Shown: in pieces, positions 5,777 through 12,922 of the stretch | Layout: each line of letters begins with the position of its first letter | How positions within the stretch are numbered: the first letter of the stretch is position 1 | DNA from: Eubacteriales bacterium | Lineage (GTDB): Bacteria > Bacillota_A > Clostridia > Christensenellales > Aristaeellaceae | NCBI GenBank assembly: GCA_029974035.1 | Contig: JARKQG010000143.1 | Span: forward strand, 1-15,492 | Length of the DNA: 15,492 bases | Direction: 5' to 3' | Notes under the pieces: model-generated | Database searches by the model: none | Seen by the model: the letters and a program-made list of their open reading frames with translations, nothing else | What the model was told of the DNA's origin: nothing | Translations under genes and position numbers: made by a program

Positions 5777-7816
5777 CTACGGCCGCGCGGGCGGGTTCGG
5801 CGTGTAAAACACGTAGGACCCCTTGCCGCCGTACTTGGCGGAGTACATCGCCTGGTCGGCCTTTTCAAGCAGCGTTTCGTAACGCGCGCCGTCCTGCGGG
5901 AATCGGGCGACGCCCACCGATACCGAGATGGGCGTTCGCTCCGACCGGATGCAAAACCCCTGCTGCATCACGGAGATCAACCGTTCCACGTTGACGATGA
6001 TGCCCTCGTCCGAGCGCACCCGGTCCAGGTATACCACAAATTCGTCGCCGCCGATGCGCCCGGCGATGTCCGTTTCCCGGATGTTGGTGTGCACGGCCCG
6101 GCCCATCATGCGCAGCACATCGTCGCCGTAGCCGTGGCCGTGGGTGTCGTTGAACTCCTTGAAGTCGTCAATGTCGATGTAGAGCAGCGCGCCGCTCACC
6201 TCGTCACCCTCCATCAGCCGCTGCGTAATGCGGCGCTCGGTTTCGACGCGGTTGAGAAGGCCGGTCAGCACGTCGCGCGTGGCCTGCTCCCTGAGGCGGC
6301 AGGTCTCCCGCACCGCCTGATCGATGTTGGTGAGCTTGCCCAGCGCGCGGATGCACCGGTCAGGCGCCTCGCCGGACCACAGCGTGCGGATGACAACCTC
6401 GTACCATTCATACCAGCCGCGCTTGGTGAGCAGTCGAAGATCCACCTTGATGGTGGGCGTTTCCGGCGAAATGGCATGAACCGCGTCCTCCAGCACCTCC
6501 CGGTCTCCGGGATACAGGTAGCGGTCCGCCGATTCGCCGCCCACCGCATTCTCCACCACGGTCTCGCCGTCGAAGTGGTCGGAAAACCGCCCGGAGAAGA
6601 TCAGCACATCCCGCCCGCAGTCGTAGTCGATCAGCACCTCGCCCGAGAGCGACGCATAGGTCTTGTATTGTTCGCGCTCGTGCTCCAAGAGCTTGAGCAT
6701 CCGGGACGGAATATGATCCGGCGCATCGCCGGATGCGTCGCCCGGCGCGGGATCGCCGCTTCGCGTCATTTCGTCCAGCGCGGCTTTCAGGCGCGCCTCG
6801 ATCAGCCGCAGGGTGAACAAAAGCTTTGGATTGAACGCGCCGCAGTCGCCCGCCTCGATCATGGCCAGCGCCTGTTCGTGGGTAAAGGGCGGCTTGTACA
6901 CGCGCTCGCTGGTCAGCGCCTCGTACACGTCCGCCAGCGCCACAACCTGCGCCCAGATGGGGATATCGTCCCCCGCGACGCCGCGGGGGTAGCCGTTGCC
7001 GTCCCACCGCTCATGGTGGCCCACGCATATGTCGCGGCAATAGGCGAAAAAGCGCTCGCCGCCCGTGGCCGAGATGCGCTCGATGACCTTCGCGCCGTAA
7101 AGGGTGTGGCGCTTCATGATCTCAAACTCCTCGTCGCTGAGGCGGTCCGGCTTGTTCAGGATGGATTCCGGCACCGCGATCATGCCCACGTCGTGCAGCG
7201 CGGAGGCGCACACAATGTCGTCGATCATGGCGCCCGTCAGGTTGTAGTCCACGTAGTGCTTGGAGAGCGCCTGACACAAAAGCCGCACGACCAGCGCGAT
7301 CCTGCGGGTGTGCTGCGCCGTTTCGCCGTTGCGAAATTCCACAATCGTGGACAGCGCCTCGATGGCGTACCGGTTGGCGTTGCGGATCTCGTGGGTTCTG
7401 GCCTCCACCAGCTCCTCCATGCTGACGCGCTCGCGCTCGCGCTGGGCCAGGCGCAGCACGCGGTGCCTGACGATCTCCGCGTTGAAGGGCTGCTCGACAA
7501 AATCCGAAACCCCCAGGCCGAACGCGGCCGCCGCCCTCTCGGGGGACAGGCCGGAGGCGATCATCAGCACCGGAACGCCGGGCAGGTACCCCCGTGCGTG
7601 CATCTCCCGGAGCATGTGAAAGCCGTCCATCCCCGTCAGGTCGATGGCCAAAAAGACCAGCGCGATCCGGTTTTTGTTGTGTTCGAACAGCTCCAGCGCG
7701 CCGGGCGCGTCGCAAGCCTCCAGCAGTTCATAGCGCCCGCAAAACATCGCGCGCAGAACTTCCCGATTGTGCTCCACATCGTCTGCAATCAGCAGCGCGG
7801 GTGTATCTGCGTCCAT
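5777..7816 (-). CDS. Degenerate receiver - HD-GYP - PAS-like - GGDEF c-di-GMP regulator
   Basis: 679 residues. Domains in order: receiver-like (about 6-125), HD-GYP phosphodiesterase (about 148-345; His169, His208-Asp209, His237, His267-His268, Gly275-Tyr276-Pro277), PAS-like sensor (about 385-505) and GGDEF diguanylate cyclase (about 515-672; LTGLLNR 518-524, GGDEF 589-593, product-inhibition site RETD 580-583). HD-GYP enzymes cleave c-di-GMP and GGDEF enzymes make it; both sites look intact. The receiver keeps the acidic pair Asp12-Asp13 but has Ala57 where the phosphorylated aspartate should be, Ala87 for the Thr/Ser and Gln109 for the Lys. No membrane segment is visible, so it is probably cytoplasmic. 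I chose the ATG at 7816 because GAGGGGG precedes it and the receiver starts at once. ATGs at 7903 and 7909 would add about 30 residues but have poorer ribosome binding sites and less GC-biased codons. Confidence 0.92.
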   Translation of the reverse strand: MDADTPALLIADDVEHNREVLRAMFCGRYELLEACDAPGALELFEHNKNRIALVFLAIDLTGMDGFHMLREMHARGYLPGVPVLMIASGLSPERAAAAFGLGVSDFVEQPFNAEIVRHRVLRLAQRERERVSMEELVEARTHEIRNANRYAIEALSTIVEFRNGETAQHTRRIALVVRLLCQALSKHYVDYNLTGAMIDDIVCASALHDVGMIAVPESILNKPDRLSDEEFEIMKRHTLYGAKVIERISATGGERFFAYCRDICVGHHERWDGNGYPRGVAGDDIPIWAQVVALADVYEALTSERVYKPPFTHEQALAMIEAGDCGAFNPKLLFTLRLIEARLKAALDEMTRSGDPAPGDASGDAPDHIPSRMLKLLEHEREQYKTYASLSGEVLIDYDCGRDVLIFSGRFSDHFDGETVVENAVGGESADRYLYPGDREVLEDAVHAISPETPTIKVDLRLLTKRGWYEWYEVVIRTLWSGEAPDRCIRALGKLTNIDQAVRETCRLREQATRDVLTGLLNRVETERRITQRLMEGDEVSGALLYIDIDDFKEFNDTHGHGYGDDVLRMMGRAVHTNIRETDIAGRIGGDEFVVYLDRVRSDEGIIVNVERLISVMQQGFCIRSERTPISVSVGVARFPQDGARYETLLEKADQAMYSAKYGGKGSYVFYTPNPPARP

Positions 7817-7909
7817 CGATGGCACCCCCTCAAGCCGCGTCGAAGCGCCCGAAGGCACAGTGACGGCGCTCGGCTCTCCGTGTTCTGGTTGATGGTCGGC
7901 CATGTACAT

Positions 7910-8003
7910 ATTACCACTTTGCAAGCGAAAAGTGTTGGCTTGGAAATTATTTTTAACGATAAACGATAAAAAGCATTTCAATCCCGTAAAGATTGCACCT
8001 GGA
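7910..8003 (-). promoter_or_regulatory. AT-rich leader with tandem TTTATCG, probable promoter region
   Basis: The stretch between the glycosyltransferase stop and the c-di-GMP gene is markedly AT-rich for this window. On the minus strand it holds two adjacent TTTATCG units followed by TTAAAAATAATTT (about 7947-7972), within an imperfect inverted repeat ending in TTTTTA and TAAAAA. The best SigA-like pair is TTTTTA, 17 bases, TAATTT, which is weak. It is the likely promoter or operator area of the c-di-GMP gene, but no site is certain. Confidence 0.35.
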
Positions 8004-9071
8004 TTATGGGATGGCGGGGCGGCGCAGCCTCGCCCACAGGGCGACAAGCGGCCGCATGACCCGAAGAAGCGGCGCCCTGAGGCGATCCTCGCTGTCCAGA
8101 TACCGCACCAGCTCCGCGCCCCGGCCGTCGCGCATCAGCGCGTCCGCCCGGGCGGGATAGTCCGCCCGGAGGCGATCCATCGCCCCGCGGTATTCGGGGT
8201 GGGCGAGCATCCTGTCCACATACGCGCCCTTTTCCTCGAGGGTCCACGGGCCGCTGCGGATGGAGGCCACGCACAGCCTGGCCGCGTCGACGTAGCGCTT
8301 GTCGATCATGCGCGCCATCGCCCCGCTCATCCAGCCGCAGGCCTCCATGCGCTCGCGGACGGCGCGGTTGACCTCAATGTGGGTGAGGTAGAGGTCCGGG
8401 TCCACCTGCTTTGTGATGCCCCGGGCGGCATAGCGGACGTAGAAATAGTCACTGTCGTCTATGACTTCAAGGCTCGCGGCGCGAGAGAGGATTTCGGTGA
8501 CGAAGACCACGTCGCCGCGCATCTTGATCTTCTCGCGGTAGCGGACCTCCGCCAGCAGTTCCCGCTTGTACAGCTTGGCATACAGGGTGCCGATGCGGTT
8601 TTTGACGTACAGCTCCGGCAGCGCCGCGCAAAAATCCGCCCTGGGTACAAAGGCGGGGGGCACGCCGGGCACGCTCCACACCGTGCGCATCGTGCGCTCG
8701 CTGAGGGAGACGTACCGGGCGAGCACCATGTCGGCGTCGTTTTTTTTCTGGGCGTCCACCATGTGCCGGAGATAGTCCGGCCCGACGAAATCATCCGGGT
8801 CCACAAAGGCGATAAACCGCCCGGAGGCGCGGGCGACGCCCTCGTTCCGGGCCTTCCCCACGCCGCCGTTTTGCTGATGCAGCGGGACGAACCGCGCGTC
8901 CTCCCGGGAGAAGCGGTCGATGATCGCGCCGCAACCGTCGGGCGAGCCGTCGTCCACGACAATCGCCTCAAAATCGGAAAAAGTCTGCGCCCGAAGCGAA
9001 TTCAGGCAGCGCTCCAGATAGGGCTCCACATTGTACACGGGCAAGATGACGCTTACCGCTGGCGTGCTCAT
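8004..9071 (-). CDS. Glycosyltransferase family 2
   Basis: 355 residues. The GT-A fold is clear in the first ~220: VSVILPVYNVEPYLERCLNS (6-25), the nucleotide-binding VVDDGSPDG (38-46), QQNGGVGKARNEG (66-78) and the metal-binding DxD region FVDPDD (90-94). Enzymes of this type transfer a sugar from a nucleotide sugar onto a surface polysaccharide, teichoic acid or lipid carrier; substrate and acceptor cannot be read from sequence. The C-terminal ~130 residues are helical and not recognised. No membrane helix is visible. The ATG at 9071 has GAGGAGG five bases upstream, and an extended -10 promoter lies at 9144-9172. The longer open frame up to 9218 would run through that promoter. It is divergent from a second GT2 gene. 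Confidence 0.9.
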   Translation of the reverse strand: MSTPAVSVILPVYNVEPYLERCLNSLRAQTFSDFEAIVVDDGSPDGCGAIIDRFSREDARFVPLHQQNGGVGKARNEGVARASGRFIAFVDPDDFVGPDYLRHMVDAQKKNDADMVLARYVSLSERTMRTVWSVPGVPPAFVPRADFCAALPELYVKNRIGTLYAKLYKRELLAEVRYREKIKMRGDVVFVTEILSRAASLEVIDDSDYFYVRYAARGITKQVDPDLYLTHIEVNRAVRERMEACGWMSGAMARMIDKRYVDAARLCVASIRSGPWTLEEKGAYVDRMLAHPEYRGAMDRLRADYPARADALMRDGRGAELVRYLDSEDRLRAPLLRVMRPLVALWARLRRPAIP

Positions 9072-9143
9072 GGGCCCTCCTCGTCGCTTCGCGCGAAACG
9101 CGCCCACCCAGCCCGCCCTCGCGCCTGTTTTTCCATTTTGTCC

Positions 9144-9172
9144 ATTATAGCACACCGCCCCGCCCCGCGCAA
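9144..9172 (-). promoter_or_regulatory. SigA-type promoter of the minus-strand glycosyltransferase
   Basis: On the minus strand a -35 TTGCGC (9172-9167), a 17-base spacer and a perfect -10 TATAAT (9149-9144) preceded by TGC form an extended -10 promoter. Transcription would start near 9137, about 65 bases before the ATG at 9071. Confidence 0.8.
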
Positions 9173-9177
9173 TCGCC

Positions 9178-9206
9178 TTGAAGCGGGGCGCGGCTTCTGG
9201 TATAAT
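9178..9206 (+). promoter_or_regulatory. SigA-type promoter of the plus-strand glycosyltransferase
   Basis: -35 TTGAAG (9178-9183), a 17-base spacer and a perfect -10 TATAAT (9201-9206). Transcription would start near 9213, about 29 bases before the ATG at 9242. The -35 box is five bases from the -35 of the divergent promoter, so the two polymerases would compete or share regulators. Confidence 0.85.
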
Positions 9207-9241
9207 GGCCGCATACATCCGGAAACCGAAAAGAGGATCGC

Positions 9242-10138
9242 ATGAACCCGAACGATTTGATCAGCGTCGTGATCCCCACCTGCCGGCGGGATGCGCGCAT
9301 CCTGAAGCGCGCCGTGATGAGCGCGCTGGGCCAGACCCACCCGGCCATCGAACTGATTGTGGTGGACGACAGCCCCGCGGACTTTTCCGGGCGGGAGGAC
9401 GTGCGCCGGATGCTGGAGGCAACGGGCGACCCCCGCGTGCTGTACGTGCGCCATGAGGCAAACCGAGGCGCCTGCGCCGCCCGCAATACCGGCATCGCCC
9501 GCGCGGGCGGCGCGTATCTGGCCTTTCTTGACGACGACGACGAGTGGCTTCCGGAAAAGCTGGAAAAGCAGCTGCGACGGATGAACGAGCGGGGCGCGGA
9601 CTATGCGCTGATCGGCTGCGGCGCCTGGACGGTGGACGACGGCGCCGGATCGCGCCGGCCGCGCAAGCCCTGGCCCGCCCGCGGCCGCGTGTTTGACCGA
9701 CTGATCCTCGAAAACTTCATCGGGTCCACCTCCTTTCCGCTGATCCGCGCATCCTGCCTGGCGGACGTGGGGCCCTTCGACCCCCTGATGAAGTCCGCCC
9801 AGGACTACGAGCTCTGGCTGCGCATCGCGCAAAGGTACGCGGTGGACTGGGTGGAGGAACCGCTGGCGCTGTACCACGTGGACGGCGGCGCGCGCATTTC
9901 CACCAACGCCGGAAGCCGCGTCGACGGACTGGAGCGGCTGAACGAACTCCATCGGGACTACCTCGCGGCGCACCCCAAAGCGCTGAGCGCGCGGCTGGAC
10001 AAGCTGGTGCCCCATTACGTCCGCGCGGGGCAGCCATCAAAGGCCCGGCGCGCGCTCCTCCAAGCGGTCCGGCTGGCACCGCTGAACTTTGGCGCCCATC
10101 TGGCCGCGCTCCGGTGCCTCACGGAAAAGCCTTCGTGA
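9242..10138 (+). CDS. Glycosyltransferase family 2
   Basis: 298 residues. GT-A motifs: ISVVIPTCRRDARILKRAVM (7-26), VVDDSPAD (40-47), NRGACAARNTGIARA (74-88) and the metal-binding FLDDDDEWLPEKLEKQL (95-111). The late segment FDPLMKSAQDYELWLRIAQR and EEPLALYHVDGGARIS are typical of GT2 enzymes. It probably transfers a sugar to a surface glycan; donor and acceptor are unknown. About 70 C-terminal residues are helical and unassigned. No membrane helix is seen. The ATG lies 29 bases after the predicted transcription start with a weak AGAGG site (9233-9237). The gene overlaps the convergent degV gene tail to tail by 20 bases, with no terminator between them. Confidence 0.9.
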   Translation: MNPNDLISVVIPTCRRDARILKRAVMSALGQTHPAIELIVVDDSPADFSGREDVRRMLEATGDPRVLYVRHEANRGACAARNTGIARAGGAYLAFLDDDDEWLPEKLEKQLRRMNERGADYALIGCGAWTVDDGAGSRRPRKPWPARGRVFDRLILENFIGSTSFPLIRASCLADVGPFDPLMKSAQDYELWLRIAQRYAVDWVEEPLALYHVDGGARISTNAGSRVDGLERLNELHRDYLAAHPKALSARLDKLVPHYVRAGQPSKARRALLQAVRLAPLNFGAHLAALRCLTEKPS

Positions 10139-10949
10139 AGTAGGCGACCGCCACCGCGCCGGGGCCCGCGTGGGCGCCCACCACGCTGCCCAGCCACGCG
10201 GCGGGCGCGTCGATCCCCACCGCGCCGGAGAGCGCCGTGAGCGCCGCCAGGTTCCCTGCGTGGGCGTAGGCCACGGGCAGGTTTGGGTCAATCGGCTCGC
10301 GCTCGACCAGCTGCGTCACCTTTCGGAGGGCGGCGCGGGCGCCCCGCGCCTTGTCCACGCTGGTCACCACGCCGTCGCGCACCTGAATGATGGGCTTGAG
10401 TGCCAGGATGGTGCCCAGCGTCCCCGCCGCGCCCGACAGGCGCCCGCCCTTCACCAGGTATTTGAGCGTGTCCACCGCCCCGAAAACGCGCAGCCGCGGC
10501 TTGAGCCTTTCCAGGGTGTCGCGAATCTGCCCGGCGTTCCTGCCCGCGTCCCGCAGCCGCGCCGCGTGGCGCGCCAGGATCAGGTGGCCGATGGTGGCGG
10601 AGCCGCTGTCCACCACGTACACATCCTCCCGCGCCGCCTGCGCCTTGGCCACCCAGGCGGACTGGCCTGTGCCGCTCAGGTGCGACGAGATGGTGATCAC
10701 CAGAATCTCTTCGTTCGGATGGCGTGCGAATTCCTCCAGGAATTCCTCGGGCGTCACCATCGTGGTGGTGGGCATCCGGGGGCTGGTTTCGAGCATTTCA
10801 AAAAAGCGCTCCCCCGTCAGGTCCAGCTTGTCGCGGTACCCTTGCGCCCCGAAGAACACCTTCAGCAGCATCACGGAAATATTCAGCGACCGCGCCTCCT
10901 CCAGCGTCATGTCGCAGGTGCTGTCGACAACGATGTGCATCCTCTTCAT
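10119..10949 (-). CDS. DegV family fatty acid-binding protein
   Basis: 276 residues, normal for DegV (about 280). DegV/FakB proteins are cytoplasmic two-domain carriers that hold one fatty acid and, with a FakA-type kinase, present it for phosphorylation to acyl phosphate. Motifs: IVVDSTCDMTLEEAR (6-20), ITISSHLSGTGQSAW (85-99), LKYLVKGGRLSGAAGTLGT followed by LKPIIQVRDG, and a C-terminal VVGAHAGPGAVAVAYF segment with the conserved His. The start at 10949 overlaps the marR stop (ATGA). The second ATG at 10940 (MHIVVDST) has AAGGG nine bases upstream and may be the real start. No fakA is in the window. The marR-degV pairing suggests a lipid-related regulon, but that is inference. Confidence 0.92.
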   Translation of the reverse strand: MKRMHIVVDSTCDMTLEEARSLNISVMLLKVFFGAQGYRDKLDLTGERFFEMLETSPRMPTTTMVTPEEFLEEFARHPNEEILVITISSHLSGTGQSAWVAKAQAAREDVYVVDSGSATIGHLILARHAARLRDAGRNAGQIRDTLERLKPRLRVFGAVDTLKYLVKGGRLSGAAGTLGTILALKPIIQVRDGVVTSVDKARGARAALRKVTQLVEREPIDPNLPVAYAHAGNLAALTALSGAVGIDAPAAWLGSVVGAHAGPGAVAVAYFTKAFP

Positions 10950-11404
10950 CCCTTCGCCGCGTATTGATCCAAAAACCCCTTCAGGCGCTCCAGCGCGAGG
11001 GTCAGCCTCTTGATGTCCTCCTCCGGCAGCGCCTCCTCCACCGCCCGGAGCATGTCGCGGTGGAAGGCCCGGTGCCGTTCGTTGGCCGCCCGGCCCAGCG
11101 CCGTGGGAAAGACGCGCACCACGCGCCGGTCGTCCGGGTCCGCCCCCCGCGCCAGGTATCCCTTGCGGATGAGCGTGTTCACCGCGGTGGTCAGCGCGCC
11201 CATGGAGATGTTCAGCGCCCCCGCCACCTGGCCCATGGTGTTCCGGCCCGCGGCCTCGAGGGCCGCCGCCGCGTCGATCACGTGCATCTCCCTCACGGAC
11301 GGCCCCTTGCCCGGCCCGGCCAGCGCCCGCTCCTCCAGCGTCAGGATGCGGTTAAACGTCCCGACGAGAAAGGCGTTCAGCCGCGCCCGCTGCGCCTCGT
11401 CCAC
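10946..11404 (-). CDS. MarR family transcriptional regulator
   Basis: 152 residues, the usual length. The winged helix lies at about 35-105: SVREMHVIDAAAALEAAG, a helix-turn-helix with recognition helix near SMGALTTAVNTLIRKGYLAR (67-86), and the wing DPDDRRVVRVFPTALG (89-104), whose DxRR pattern is typical of MarR. The flanking helices would form the dimer interface. There is no cysteine, so thiol-based redox sensing is unlikely. The start codon is GTG at 11404, with GGGGGGAG a few bases upstream. It overlaps degV by ATGA, and a 29-bp AT-rich palindrome lies 18 bases upstream, suggesting autoregulation. By context it may resemble the fatty-acid regulator FabT, but the ligand cannot be read from sequence. 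Confidence 0.93.
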   Translation of the reverse strand: MDEAQRARLNAFLVGTFNRILTLEERALAGPGKGPSVREMHVIDAAAALEAAGRNTMGQVAGALNISMGALTTAVNTLIRKGYLARGADPDDRRVVRVFPTALGRAANERHRAFHRDMLRAVEEALPEEDIKRLTLALERLKGFLDQYAAKG

Positions 11405-11422
11405 GCCGCTCCCCCCAATTCG

Positions 11423-11451
11423 TTTTAATTTAAAAATATTTTAAGTTAAAA
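11423..11451 (-). promoter_or_regulatory. Candidate operator: 29-bp palindrome before marR
   Basis: The plus-strand halves are TTTTAATTTAAAAA and ATTTTAAGTTAAAA around a central T; 12 of 14 symmetric pairs match (mismatches at pairs 7/23 and 14/16). Symmetry and size fit a MarR dimer site, and its position just before the marR start fits autorepression. It is almost pure A+T in a GC-rich region, so the marR-degV promoter probably lies in or beside it, although no clear -35/-10 pair is visible. Confidence 0.6.
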
Positions 11452-11498
11452 CCTTTCGCCGTGCCACGGCGTTTTGGCGCTGTTCCCGTTAAGAACAC

Positions 11499-11529
11499 AA
11501 AAAAGCGGCCCCTCGCCTTGCGGGGCCGC
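11499..11529 (-). terminator. Rho-independent terminator of the spoVA operon
   Basis: On the minus strand an 8-bp stem GCGGCCCC / GGGGCCGC closes a nine-base loop and is followed by six Ts (11504-11499). It lies 17 bases after the spoVAE stop and separates this operon from marR on the same strand. Confidence 0.85.
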
Positions 11530-11546
11530 CTGGGGGATCGGGGCGC

Positions 11547-11915
11547 CTACGGCTTCGCCGCGGGCTTGAAAAGGAGGGCGTTTATGATGCCGAAGAGGAT
11601 TGCCGTGGCGATGCCGGCGGCGGTGCTTGTCAGCCCTCCGGTCAGCGCGCCGATGAGTCCGGCTTCCCGCACCGCTTCGATGGCGCCCATGGCCAGGGAA
11701 TAGCCAAAACCGGTCAGCGGCACGGTGGCGCCGGCGGCGGCAAAGTCCACCAGCGGCTTGTAAAGCCCCAGGGCGGTCAGAATCGCGCCGGCCACCACGT
11801 AAAGCACCAGGATGCGGGCGCTGGTAAGCTTTGTTTTGAGGATCAGCACCTCGCCGACGGCGCACAGCGCGCCCCCCACGAGGAATACCCGCACAAACAG
11901 CCAGAACGTGTCCAT
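11547..11915 (-). CDS. spoVAE: Stage V sporulation protein AE (SpoVAEB type)
   Basis: 122 residues, close to B. subtilis SpoVAEB (116). It is a membrane protein of the forespore inner membrane and, with SpoVAC and SpoVAD, part of the machinery moving Ca-dipicolinic acid into the spore and out during germination. Hydrophobic segments lie near 5-25, 35-52, 60-80 and 95-115. Family motifs visible are FLVGGALCAVGEVL, GLYKPLVDFAAAGATVPLTG, FGYSLAMGAIEAVREAGLIG and the C-terminal FGIINALLFKP. It resembles SpoVAC, as expected since the two are paralogous. The ATG overlaps the spoVAD stop by one base (TAATG), with GGAGG eight bases upstream. It is the last gene of the operon. Confidence 0.93.
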   Translation of the reverse strand: MDTFWLFVRVFLVGGALCAVGEVLILKTKLTSARILVLYVVAGAILTALGLYKPLVDFAAAGATVPLTGFGYSLAMGAIEAVREAGLIGALTGGLTSTAAGIATAILFGIINALLFKPAAKP

Positions 11916-12922
11916 TACATCGCCTCCAGCGCGACCGCGTAGGATATTGAAGGAATGCTCTCCCCCTGCTGGGTGGTGGCGGGGCTGAGCATCGCGCCGG
12001 AGCCCAGCGCCAGAATTTTCCGGAAGGGGCCGGAGAGCATCGGCAGGAAATGGGCCGACAGCACCGACGCGATGCAGCCGCAGCCGCTGCCGCCGGCGTG
12101 GGCGTCCTGCTCCGGCGCGTAGAGCGACGCGCCGCAGTCGCTGAGCCGGTCGGCAAAAAGGGGCATGCCCCGCTCGGCCATCAGGTCCATCAGAAGCTGA
12201 CGGCCGATGCTGCCCAGATCCCCGGTGACGATGTGGTCGTACGCCTCCGGACCGCGCCCCGTATCCTCAAAGTGGGCGGTCATCGTATCCGCCACGGCTG
12301 GGGCCATCGCCGCGCCCATGTGGTTGGCGTCCTTGATCTGATAGTCCACGATGCGGCCCGGCGTGCCGTACGTCAGGCGGCACAGGCCTTCTTCGCCCCG
12401 GGCCACCAGCGCCGCGCCGGCGGCGGTGGCGGTCCACTGGGCGGAGGGCGGCCGCTGATTGCCCAGCTCCAGCGGAAAGCGGTACTGGCGCTCCGCCGCG
12501 CAGAAGTGACTGGAGGCACCGCAGACCGCCGTTTCGGCAAAGCCCGCGTCCACCAGCGCGACCCCCAGCAAAACGGACTCGATAAAGGTGGAACACGCGC
12601 CGTACAGCCCGAAAAACGGGATGCCCAGCGCCCGCGCGGCAAAGCCGGAGGCGGTAATCTGGTCCTGCAGGTCCCCCGCCAGCATCAGGTCCACGGCCTT
12701 TGTCGTCATGCCCGCCTTGGAGGCGCACAGCTCCACCGTGCGGCGGAGCATCTCGCTCTCCGCCTGCTCCCAGGAGGCCATGCCTAGAAGGTCGTCGGGC
12801 AGCACCACGTCAAAATCCGCGCCCAGCGGCCCCTGACCCTCCTTGGGGCCCACCACGGCCGCGGCGGCGCGCAGCACGGGTCCGCTTTCGTACCGGAGCG
12901 TCCGCCGGCCCGCGCGCCTCAC
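11915..12922 (-). CDS. spoVAD: Stage V sporulation protein AD
   Basis: 335 residues, the usual length. SpoVAD has a thiolase-like fold, sits at the outer face of the spore inner membrane and binds dipicolinic acid in B. subtilis. Motifs: GPKEGQGPLG near residue 26, LFGACSTF-type segment seen as FGLYGACSTFIESVLLGVAL, SSHFCAAERQYRFPLELGNQ, MGAAMAPAVADTMTAHFEDT, VTGDLGSIGRQLL, AGGSGCGC and SPATTQQGESIPSISYAV. I chose the GTG at 12922: it overlaps the spoVAC stop by four bases (GTGA), and MRRAGRRTLRYE then aligns in length with the B. subtilis start MKLTGKQTWVFE. An in-frame GTG at 12931 would add three residues. There is no strong ribosome binding site, so translation is probably coupled to spoVAC. 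Confidence 0.94.
   Translation of the reverse strand: MRRAGRRTLRYESGPVLRAAAAVVGPKEGQGPLGADFDVVLPDDLLGMASWEQAESEMLRRTVELCASKAGMTTKAVDLMLAGDLQDQITASGFAARALGIPFFGLYGACSTFIESVLLGVALVDAGFAETAVCGASSHFCAAERQYRFPLELGNQRPPSAQWTATAAGAALVARGEEGLCRLTYGTPGRIVDYQIKDANHMGAAMAPAVADTMTAHFEDTGRGPEAYDHIVTGDLGSIGRQLLMDLMAERGMPLFADRLSDCGASLYAPEQDAHAGGSGCGCIASVLSAHFLPMLSGPFRKILALGSGAMLSPATTQQGESIPSISYAVALEAM

Noticed and set aside
6089..7969. A 626-codon open frame on the plus strand, antisense to the c-di-GMP gene
   Set aside because: The translation is low-complexity and rich in His, Arg, Ala and Val with no known domain, while the opposite strand encodes clear HD-GYP and GGDEF domains. It is a by-product of GC-rich third positions.
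7817..8047. N-terminal extension of the c-di-GMP protein up to 8047
   Set aside because: It would overlap the end of the glycosyltransferase and run through the AT-rich promoter area. Starts at 7903 or 7909 remain possible.
9072..9218. N-terminal extension of the minus-strand glycosyltransferase
   Set aside because: It would run through the gene's own TATAAT promoter; GAGGAGG sits just before the ATG at 9071.
7902..9245. A 447-codon open frame on the plus strand, antisense to the first glycosyltransferase
   Set aside because: No recognisable domain and no ribosome binding site; it reads through two promoters and lies opposite a clear GT2 gene.
10089..10967. A 292-codon open frame on the plus strand opposite degV
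   Set aside because: No domain; the minus strand carries the DegV motifs and a coupled marR gene.
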